Position numbers and translations under genes: made by a program. From Actinobacteria bacterium UBA2286 (GTDB lineage Bacteria > Actinomycetota > Coriobacteriia > Anaerosomatales > Anaerosomataceae): DNA of 20,561 nt. Where the stretch lies: NCBI GenBank assembly GCA_002345925.1, contig DDWM01000072.1:1-20561 (forward strand), given 5' to 3'. Shown here piece by piece: positions 15,894-20,561 of the stretch. Within the stretch, counting starts at the first letter, position 1; each line of letters starts with the position of its first letter. The notes under the pieces were generated by a model. It did no database searches. It was given only the letters and a program-made list of their open reading frames with translations, and had not been told where the DNA came from.

Positions 15894-16247
15894 TCACTCC
15901 ATCTCCCTGAGCTCATCGGCTTCGATCGTGCCGCAGTGCTCGTATATCCGGATGATCAGGCTGAGAGCGAGCGCGGTCGTGCTCACTGCCACGACGATGC
16001 CAGTGAGGATGAGCGCCTGCGGAATCGGATTGGTGAACGGTGCGCTTGCGCCAGCACCCATGATCGGCGCCTCGCCGCCATCCACGACGCCAAGCGCGAT
16101 GATGAAGGCGAACACCGACGTCTCCATGATGTTGATTCCTATGAACTTCTTGATGAGGTTGTTCTTGGTGATGACGCAGTACAGGCCGATGCAGAAGAGC
16201 ACGACGGATCCGACGTAGTCGATGTTCTGCCAGAGCATCGCGATCAT
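15894..16247 (-). CDS. mrpC: MrpC/MbhG (NuoK-like) subunit
   Basis: This 117-residue protein has three TM helices, the NuoK/MrpC fold. The segment NNLIKKFIGINIMETSVF holds the polar residue expected in TM2 of NuoK-like subunits, and PQALILTGIVVAVSTTALALSLI (in parts) is the typical third helix. In the complex it sits between the MrpD-like channel and the small MrpE/F/G/B subunits. The ATG at 16247 overlaps the TGA of the MbhE-MrpB fusion gene (ATGA). A second in-frame ATG at 16238 is possible. The sequence looks more MbhG-like than like Bacillus MrpC, in line with the Mbh-type gene order. Confidence 0.92.
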   Translation of the reverse strand: MIAMLWQNIDYVGSVVLFCIGLYCVITKNNLIKKFIGINIMETSVFAFIIALGVVDGGEAPIMGAGASAPFTNPIPQALILTGIVVAVSTTALALSLIIRIYEHCGTIEADELREME

Positions 16248-16966
16248 CGGTCGGCCCCCATCTGCCAGAAGATGGCCGAGATGATCGCTGCGCCACCAAC
16301 GCCGATGCCGATCTCGATGACCATCAACCATGAGGAGCGCACCCAGGCGAACGCCTCAGCCTGCGGGAGCAAGAGGTAGTCGCCAAACAGCAAGAGCCCC
16401 AACAGACCCACCGCCACGAACGCCAGGGGTGCGGCTGCCTGCAGGATGGGCCGCACCTGTAGCGGCTGCAGCTTCTCGGCCACAGATCTGCCAAGCACGA
16501 CAGTCATCAGGATCACAAGTGCCCCGAAGACAGTGCCGCCCTGGAAACCGCCACCGGGAGACACGTGGCCGTTTATGATCACGTACACGGCGAACAGGGT
16601 CACGAACGGCGCCAGTAACCTCACTACGAACGTGACGACAACGCTCGCCGGAGCCGATACAGGGGCAGGCCCTCTGGCGGGTCGCTCGTCGCCCTTGCGA
16701 CCCGCCAGGAGCACTGCCAACACAGCTGCAAGCGAGGTGAAGATCACCGTGACTTCGCCGTTTGTATCAAACCCGCGGTAGTTCAGGATCACGTCGGTGA
16801 CGACGTTCTCGGCGCCCGCTTCTTCAGGACCGTGCTCCAGGTAACGTGGCGCGATGTGCGTGTAGGCTGGCGATGTCGCGCTTCCATGAGGTGGCAGCTG
16901 TGACATCGCGTAGAGCAGCGGTATGGCGATCACCACCAGCATCGCGATTGTGAGTGCTCGCTTCAC
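16244..16966 (-). CDS. mrpB: MbhE-MrpB (MbhE-MbhF) fusion subunit
   Basis: From GTG 16966 the protein is 240 residues with two family units. Residues ~1-95 match MbhE: an N-terminal TM helix, then PRYLEHGPEEAGAENVVTD and ILNYRGFDTNGEVTVIF, the signature of that subunit and of the MrpA C-terminus. Residues ~110-240 match MnhB/MrpB: VRLLAPFVTLFAVYVIINGH, then SPGGGFQGGTVFGALVIL and further TM helices. A short charged Pro/Ala-rich linker (RKGDERPARGPAPVSAPA) joins them. In archaeal mbh operons these are two genes, mbhE and mbhF. GTG overlaps the TGA of the DUF4040 gene (GTGA). The frame is open upstream, but the residues there are those of the overlapping gene's strand shadow. Confidence 0.9.
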   Translation of the reverse strand: MKRALTIAMLVVIAIPLLYAMSQLPPHGSATSPAYTHIAPRYLEHGPEEAGAENVVTDVILNYRGFDTNGEVTVIFTSLAAVLAVLLAGRKGDERPARGPAPVSAPASVVVTFVVRLLAPFVTLFAVYVIINGHVSPGGGFQGGTVFGALVILMTVVLGRSVAEKLQPLQVRPILQAAAPLAFVAVGLLGLLLFGDYLLLPQAEAFAWVRSSWLMVIEIGIGVGGAAIISAIFWQMGADR

Positions 16967-17205
16967 TTCTCGCGCCTCACTGTCCGGCCGATGGCCACCA
17001 GGAAGAGTACCGTCGTCACACCTGCGCCAACAGCGGCCTCGGTCATCGCAACGTCGGGCGCTCCGCGATGCTGCCACATGAGACACAGCACGAGACTGTA
17101 GGTGGAGAAGATGATGGCGGCACCGAGCAAGTCCTTGGTTCGGATCACTGCAAGCGCGCAAACGATGAGCAATAAGATGAGCACAAGATCGAACAGCTCG
17201 CTCAC
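16963..17205 (-). CDS. DUF4040 / MbhD-like hydrophobic subunit
   Basis: This 80-residue protein has three TM helices. The motif APDVAMTEAAVGAGVTTVLFLVAI (in parts PDVAMTEAAVGAG) is diagnostic of the DUF4040/MbhD unit, which in Bacillus-type MrpA is fused to the NuoL-like part and here is a separate gene as in mbh operons. It resembles a piece of NuoJ and lies at the interface between the E-F-G and C subunits. The GTG start at 17205 overlaps the mrpG TGA (GTGA), and its own stop overlaps the next GTG in the same way. Confidence 0.92.
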   Translation of the reverse strand: MSELFDLVLILLLIVCALAVIRTKDLLGAAIIFSTYSLVLCLMWQHRGAPDVAMTEAAVGAGVTTVLFLVAIGRTVRREK

Positions 17206-17543
17206 TTCGTCTCACCACCCCTGTTGTGCCCCGGTCTGGTCCAGGGCTCCAGTCCTCCGCGATAGACCGCTCGGGCCAGTGCATGTCCCGCCGTCGGGCT
17301 CGACACCAAGACGAGCGCGGCGAGCGCGATAAGCTTCAGTGCGGCCGGAGTGAAACCCTCAAGAATCGCCAGGCCGAGCAGGACCAGTCCTGCGCCGACG
17401 GTGTCGCACTTGGTCGCGGCATGCGTACGTGAGTAAAAATCCGGAAGTCGCAGTATCCCAACGGTGCCGACGAAGAAGAACAGGGCCCCCACGACGCATA
17501 GCACCGCTGCAACGGCGTCTATGAGCGCTTCGTAGGCGTTCAC
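17202..17543 (-). CDS. mrpG: MrpG/MbhC monovalent cation/proton antiporter subunit
   Basis: The 113-residue protein has three TM helices and the PhaG/MnhG signature: LFFFVGTVGILRLPDFYSRTHAATKCDTVGAGLVLLGL (seen in parts GILRLPDFYSRTHAATK, DTVGAGLVLLG). The C-terminal helix LVLVSSPTAGHALARA is also typical. The start is GTG 17543, overlapping the TGA of mrpF (GTGA). In Mrp and Mbh structures, MrpG packs with E and F at the end of the complex proposed to carry Na+. No unusual feature is seen. Confidence 0.94.
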   Translation of the reverse strand: MNAYEALIDAVAAVLCVVGALFFFVGTVGILRLPDFYSRTHAATKCDTVGAGLVLLGLAILEGFTPAALKLIALAALVLVSSPTAGHALARAVYRGGLEPWTRPGHNRGGETK

Positions 17544-17815
17544 GTTGTCTCCCCGCTGAGACGCCCTGTTTCCATGAACCTGGTAGCCACCACGGTGACA
17601 AGGAAGTTCAGCAGCCCGTAGACGAGCGCTACGTCGAGATACAGGCTGCGCCCGAAGATGTAAGACAACAGAACGAGCACAACCAGCGTCTTGGTACCCA
17701 CGATATTCACCGCAAGAATACGGTCAGCTACGGTCGGACCGAGATACGCTCTGAGCAGACAGAGGAAAGCGTTCGCCAGCATGAAGACTCCGAGCCCCCA
17801 GAAGAATGTGCGCAT
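17540..17815 (-). CDS. mrpF: MrpF/MbhB monovalent cation/proton antiporter subunit
   Basis: This 91-residue, three-TM protein shows the MrpF motif GPTVADRILAVNIVGTKTLVV, including the conserved aspartate in VADR that MrpF structures place near the proposed Na+ path. The final helix LDVALVYGLLNFLVTVVATRF (in parts) is also conserved. ATG 17815 has GAGGAG 6 nt upstream and lies 3 nt after the mrpE stop. The length is the family's usual one. Confidence 0.94.
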   Translation of the reverse strand: MRTFFWGLGVFMLANAFLCLLRAYLGPTVADRILAVNIVGTKTLVVLVLLSYIFGRSLYLDVALVYGLLNFLVTVVATRFMETGRLSGETT

Positions 17816-17818
17816 CGC

Positions 17819-18292
17819 TTACTCCTCGAATACCCGGTGTATGCGCCGCTCCATATCACCGTTCTCGATGCCTGCTGCAAACCCGGGCGATAGACAGTGA
17901 ACCGTGAATGTACCTTCGTCAACGTCAAGGGTCAGCGTCCCGGGCGTGAGTGTGATGGAGTTGGCGAAAGCAACCCTAGACACCTCTCGCCGAAGGGGAC
18001 TGTGATGAACGATGACGCACGGATCCACCGGCATTGCGGGGTCCAAGACCTTCTCGGCCACCCCAACCGCCGCGACGAATATCTCCTTGATAAGCCAGAG
18101 CGCGTACAAGCAGAACCGCCAAGACTGAGCCACGCTCAAAGTAGGCGCCTCAGCGTCGCTCCAAAGGGTTGCTGCCCACCAGCCAAGCAGGCCGGACAGC
18201 ACAACGCCAACCGCAAGATCAGCAGCGCGAAGCGAGCCCGTAAGGACCAGCCAGAAGATCATGAGCGGAACCGCCGCGCGCACGGCCTTCAC
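17819..18292 (-). CDS. mrpE: MrpE/MbhA antiporter subunit
   Basis: The 157-residue protein has two or three N-terminal TM helices and a C-terminal soluble alpha/beta part, as in MrpE/MnhE. Motifs: LPF-like first helix PLMIFWLVLTGSL, LWLIKEIFVAAVGVAEKVLDP, and the cytosolic signature VAFANSITLTPGTLTLDVDEGTFTVHCL (in parts), close to the family pattern NSITLTPGT. The start is GTG 18292, overlapping by GTGA the stop of the GGDEF-like gene, so it is the second gene of the operon. It is about the normal length of the family. MrpE is needed for assembly of the Mrp complex (established for Bacillus). Confidence 0.94.
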   Translation of the reverse strand: MKAVRAAVPLMIFWLVLTGSLRAADLAVGVVLSGLLGWWAATLWSDAEAPTLSVAQSWRFCLYALWLIKEIFVAAVGVAEKVLDPAMPVDPCVIVHHSPLRREVSRVAFANSITLTPGTLTLDVDEGTFTVHCLSPGFAAGIENGDMERRIHRVFEE

Positions 18293-19173
18293 GGGCGAAC
18301 CTCCCCAAGCCTGAAGGAGCCAGCAGTCTTGGGGGAATCGAAGTCCGGTGCCGTGTCGGCCAGTCTGTCAGCCGCAATCGCCACCAGTTCCTCGACCGTG
18401 CTCGCCTCGGCTGGAAGCGCGACAGCGGCGACACTCACGGGGCAATGTGCCGAGGGTTGCAGAACATCACCCTCAAACTCTGCTTCACACGCGGCGATGC
18501 GAACACGATCGGCGACGAGGATTGCCTCCGCAGGACCCGCAAAAGGCATGATTACGCCGAATGACTCAGGCCCATACCGTCCGACGACATCCGTGTCACG
18601 CACGGTTATGCGCAGCACGTCAGCAAGGTGTTCCATCAAGAGACCGGTCTTGTAGGCGCCAAACGTCTCACGAAACACCGCAAGACCATCGAGGCGCACC
18701 ACCAGAAGGCCGACTGCTACGTCATGACGCTGGGCACGGCGGACTTCTTCGATCAAACGCCGACGCATGTATGTGGGCTTGTACAGCCCGGTTTCCTCGT
18801 CACGGAAAGACGCCTGCTCAAGCGCGATCGCATGCCGGGACGAACGCGACGAACTCACACCGACAGTACTGCCGGCTACGAGAATCGCCGCAAACCCCAC
18901 GAGGATCTGAACTCCACCGCTACCTGAGAGCGCTCCGGACGGAGCCACTAGCGCGACCGCTCCACCGCAAGCCGCCGCCGCGAGGACCAAACCGGGCACG
19001 TGGAAGAACACCGCGGCCAGGATCACTGGGATGACGTAAAGCGGCCAGTACAGACCAATGTCTCCCGTGAGGCCTATTAGAAGTGTTGCGAAGAGTATTG
19101 CAGCGCCAACAACCAGGACTCTCCATAGTCTGAAGCCCACCGACGCCGAGGACTCGGTAGTCGCAGAATCCAT
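18289..19173 (-). CDS. Membrane protein with degenerate GGDEF domain (candidate c-di-GMP sensor)
   Basis: The 294-residue protein has about four TM helices (~14-36, 40-58, 59-80, 86-107), a short helical linker, and a GGDEF domain from ~120 (SFRDEETGLYKPTYMRRRL). By eye against PleD the domain aligns without gaps over the active site. GG[DE]EF is GPESF (201-205), the first metal aspartate is R160, the guanine-contacting asparagine is R168, and the second base-contacting aspartate is G177. Cyclase activity is therefore unlikely. The inhibitory-site motif RxxD is intact as RDTD (192-195), five residues before GPESF. ATG 19173 has AAGGGGGG 12 nt upstream with a small hairpin between. Its stop overlaps the mrpE start (GTGA), so it is the lead gene of the antiporter operon. 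No EAL or HD-GYP domain is present. Confidence 0.88.
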   Translation of the reverse strand: MDSATTESSASVGFRLWRVLVVGAAILFATLLIGLTGDIGLYWPLYVIPVILAAVFFHVPGLVLAAAACGGAVALVAPSGALSGSGGVQILVGFAAILVAGSTVGVSSSRSSRHAIALEQASFRDEETGLYKPTYMRRRLIEEVRRAQRHDVAVGLLVVRLDGLAVFRETFGAYKTGLLMEHLADVLRITVRDTDVVGRYGPESFGVIMPFAGPAEAILVADRVRIAACEAEFEGDVLQPSAHCPVSVAAVALPAEASTVEELVAIAADRLADTAPDFDSPKTAGSFRLGEVRP

Positions 19174-19187
19174 GGTGACGGGTCACC
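19174..19187 (-). promoter_or_regulatory. Hairpin between Shine-Dalgarno and start codon of the operon's first gene
   Basis: GGTGAC-GG-GTCACC is a perfect 6+6 inverted repeat immediately next to ATG 19173, placed between the AAGGGGGG ribosome site (19186-19193) and the start codon. As RNA it can form a 5-bp stem with a CCCG tetraloop. It could shorten the effective spacing or control initiation. Confidence 0.4.
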
Positions 19188-19318
19188 CCCCTTGAGAACG
19201 CATTCACAAACCAGATCAGCGTCGTCTCCGGGGGCCGACGGCGCAAACGCACCGCTTGTCACCATACTTCGTTAGACTTTCACGATTCTTGAACAGTATG
19301 CCCCCCTCAAGACCAGAT

Positions 19319-19369
19319 GGCACGCGTTTTGGGGAAGCCTGAGGAAGCCTGTAAACAGCTGTGCGTGCC
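19319..19369. repeat. Stem-loop enclosing a tandem 10-bp repeat
   Basis: GGCACGC (19319-19325) and GCGTGCC (19363-19369) form a perfect 7-bp stem. The loop contains two adjacent 10-mers GGAAGCCTGA and GGAAGCCTGT (19333-19352, nine of ten bases identical) and the palindrome ACAGCTGT (19355-19362). Function unknown; it is in the expected leader or upstream region of the minus-strand operon. Confidence 0.5.
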
Positions 19370-19382
19370 TGACTCTGGGCCG

Positions 19383-19427
19383 CGGGCTTCGGAACGCAAA
19401 GAAGGCCGGATCCGAAGACCCGACCTT
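19383..19427 (-). terminator. Candidate intrinsic terminator overlapping an alternative hairpin
   Basis: Read on the minus strand, AAGGTCGG (19427-19420) pairs with CCGGCCTT (19409-19402) including one G-U pair, has a 10-nt loop and is followed by CTTTG, a modest terminator. A second, longer stem uses CTTCGGA/TCCGAAG plus CGGG/CCCG with one bulged A (19383-19393 with 19411-19422). The two stems share bases and exclude each other. On the + strand the first stem has a C-A mismatch, so the minus orientation fits a terminator better. Confidence 0.4.
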
Positions 19428-19442
19428 TCCTGAGCATAGAAG

Positions 19443-19616
19443 TGTCCCGAGAAACCTCACCCAGCGACTTCCACTAATCCGCAGCTTCCCTTTTCACACC
19501 CTTGGAATGACCAGATAGTTCGGCACTGCTTGCGCTGAGCTTCTCCGTCTGACACCCCGCCGGCAGCTACTGGTACGCTACTTTTCGCGGTTCGCCCGGT
19601 TAAACCTCTCGGGACA
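19443..19616. mobile_element. MITE-like element with 10-bp terminal inverted repeats
   Basis: TGTCCCGAGA (19443-19452) and TCTCGGGACA (19607-19616) are perfect terminal inverted repeats bounding 174 bp without a gene. The tetranucleotide AGAA flanks both ends (19438-19441 and 19617-19620), with one extra G on the left, as a target-site duplication would. The size and lack of a transposase gene fit a MITE or an internally deleted insertion sequence. I cannot name the parent IS family from the sequence. Confidence 0.5.
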
Positions 19617-19746
19617 AGAACTACTGTACGACACCACCATCAGTCGCGCAAGCGCTTCGCGCATATTTGCTCTATATCCCGCCAGACGGTACATAATTCT
19701 CGCCGTACGGCATCTCTTCAAGCCCGAACGGATATCCGGCGCGGTG

Positions 19747-20118
19747 CTATTTCGCCTCAAGCCTGGCTTGCACCACATTGGCCGCCTGATACGCTGCAGT
19801 CCGAACAGCCGGACCCGCCGCTTCGAACTTCTCGATCTGGCGCAGCGCCGAGAGGTGCCGCTTCGTGTCCCCGGCCTCAAGACTCTTGATGGCTCCGAGA
19901 CGCATGGTGACCAACCAGTGCTCACACCCGACGAACGTGAGCGTCTCGATGTTTAACTGCCCGAACTCCCGCTTGCTCTTGACCGCCATCGCACGGCGTT
20001 TGCATGACTCAAGATACCGGGCACCCGAAGTGGATCCGCCCTGTCCCTGCCAAGTTCGTCCCGTGTTGCCCTGGGCGCGCTGCCCGGGCTCCATCGGCTT
20101 GCGCTCTCTACGTGCCAT
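19747..20118 (-). CDS. Protein of unknown function, 123 aa, downstream of DegV-family gene
   Basis: I do not recognise this protein. The N-terminal ~45 residues are basic, Gly/Gln/Ser-rich and probably disordered (RKPMEPGQRAQGN, RTWQGQGGSTSG). The C-terminal part is helical (HWLVTMRLGAIKSLEAG; TKRHLSALRQIEKFEAAGPAVRTA). There is no TM segment or signal peptide; two cysteines are far apart. ATG 20118 has GGGAG with 7-nt spacing and lies 15 nt after the DegV-family stop, which supports a real co-transcribed gene. The coding frame is long for chance but no conserved motif confirms it. Confidence 0.55.
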   Translation of the reverse strand: MARRERKPMEPGQRAQGNTGRTWQGQGGSTSGARYLESCKRRAMAVKSKREFGQLNIETLTFVGCEHWLVTMRLGAIKSLEAGDTKRHLSALRQIEKFEAAGPAVRTAAYQAANVVQARLEAK

Positions 20119-20133
20119 TTCCCTACTCCCTGT

Positions 20134-20561
20134 TTACGCCGAGGCCGGAAGAACGGCGACTCCCCATACGGTACCCGTATGAGTCGAAACCACCGAGCCG
20201 GCCTCGTACATGATGATATCGACAGCTTCAAAACGCGCGGTAATCGCATCGCGGATCCTGCCGGCACGCTCGGGCGTCATCGCTTGTCCAACCGCGAACG
20301 TACCGCGCCGCGCGCCGCCCATCGCCTCTTCGATCCAGTCAAGCGTGTGGACCAATGCCGCCTTCTCACCACGAGTCCTACGGACCGGCGTGAACTTGCC
20401 CTCGGCATCTAGCGTGAGTGTCACTTTCAAGTCGAGCAACGAGCCAAGGAATGCCGAGACCTTCCCGATTCGCCCTCCGCGTGCAAGGTTCTCGAGCGAG
20501 TCGAGGCCGACGATCATCTTGGCTCGTGAACGCGTGGCCTCCAGCCGTGTGAGCGCCTCAG
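20134..20561 (-). CDS. DegV family (fatty-acid-binding) protein, C-terminal part
   Basis: The visible 141 codons are the C-terminal lobe of a DegV/FakB-type protein; the N-terminal lobe lies beyond the right edge. The diagnostic segment is GLDSLENLARGGRIGK followed by SAFLGSLLDLKVTLTLD, matching the family pattern D(S/T)LE-L-GGRI...LGSLL-I-P. A second conserved patch is PVRRTRGEKAALVH. Members bind long-chain fatty acids, and FakB proteins present them to the FakA kinase. No fakA is seen in the window. An internal ATG at 20517 is not the start, since the frame continues upstream with DegV-like helical sequence (ALTRLEATRSRAK). The stop is TAA at 20134-20136. Confidence 0.88.
   Translation of the reverse strand, partial: EALTRLEATRSRAKMIVGLDSLENLARGGRIGKVSAFLGSLLDLKVTLTLDAEGKFTPVRRTRGEKAALVHTLDWIEEAMGGARRGTFAVGQAMTPERAGRIRDAITARFEAVDIIMYEAGSVVSTHTGTVWGVAVLPASA

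Larger units (their letters stand above)
19188..19746. other. Long non-coding stretch upstream of the antiporter operon
   Basis: About 560 bp carry no gene I can support on either strand; the open frames crossing it have no ribosome sites and no recognisable protein features. It holds a stem-loop with tandem repeats, an overlapping pair of hairpins, a MITE-like element and two 10-bp palindromes, listed separately. I searched for tRNA, tmRNA, RNase P, SRP RNA and c-di-GMP riboswitch cores and did not find them. No convincing sigma-70 promoter for the operon is visible. Confidence 0.6.

Noticed and set aside
18289..19173. Active diguanylate cyclase
   Set aside because: The signature is GPESF and three further substrate or metal residues are replaced.
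19319..19427. c-di-GMP-I (GEMM) riboswitch, suggested by CACGCACAG and ACGCAAAG words near a GGDEF-like gene
   Set aside because: The two words lie on opposite strands, and the conserved GGGCAAACC-type context and tetraloop-receptor are missing.
19216..19437. Minus-strand 73-residue frame upstream of the GGDEF-like gene
   Set aside because: No ribosome site, crosses the hairpin region, and no recognisable features.
19188..19746. tmRNA, RNase P RNA, SRP RNA or tRNA genes
   Set aside because: No GGTTCGAATCC T-arm, no GAGGAAAGTCCGG core and no SRP loop sequence could be found on either strand; the AGGAAAGGTCGGG similarity is too short.
19578..19925. 115-residue minus-strand frame overlapping the small DegV-linked gene
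   Set aside because: Its protein is arginine/serine-rich with no domain pattern, it has no good ribosome site, and it crosses the MITE end; it looks like a shadow frame.
1..20561. CRISPR arrays, prophage or toxin-antitoxin systems
   Set aside because: No regularly spaced repeats, phage structural genes or recognisable toxin-antitoxin pairs are visible.

Overview
The window is GC-rich and densely packed. It shows many GTG starts, ATGA/GTGA/TGATG stop-start overlaps and one apparently leaderless gene. Together with the NAD-salvage, cysK-Rrf2, DegV and Mbh-like antiporter genes, this suggests a high-GC anaerobic bacterium, perhaps an actinobacterial lineage near Coriobacteriia/Anaerosomatales. 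That placement is inference from gene content and style; there is no rRNA or other marker here.

Left part (1-6863). A minus-strand NAD-salvage operon runs pncB > pncA > flavodoxin-like protein and is cut by the window edge. Divergent from it is an MFS exporter (+). Next comes a + strand cysK-Rrf2 regulator pair with a candidate promoter and operator. Its end interlocks with a convergent gene of unknown function. A two-gene minus operon follows: a small Cys/His protein and a beta-hydroxyacid dehydrogenase. It is transcribed divergently from a multi-TM PAS histidine kinase (6965-8746, +).

Centre and right (8743-19173, minus strand). One long operon encodes a complete Mrp/Mbh-type cation/proton antiporter: mrpE, mrpF, mrpG, an MbhD-like DUF4040 protein, an MbhE-MrpB fusion, mrpC (NuoK-like), three MrpD-like subunits, and a NuoL-like subunit with an unusual ~280-residue C-terminal extension ending in a TM helix. 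The order of the first seven genes copies the mbhA-H module of membrane-bound hydrogenases. No hydrogenase, NADH or other redox subunit is present, and a convergent gene closes the operon. Its first gene, joined to mrpE by a GTGA overlap, is a membrane protein with a degenerate GGDEF domain that keeps the RxxD I-site. The system can be read as a free-standing four-paralogue antiporter with a built-in candidate c-di-GMP sensor; this reading is inference.

Far right (19174-20561). A ~560-bp non-coding stretch lies upstream of the operon. It contains structured repeats, hairpins and a 174-bp MITE-like element with 10-bp terminal inverted repeats. Beyond it are a small unrecognised gene and the C-terminal part of a DegV-family protein, which runs off the window.
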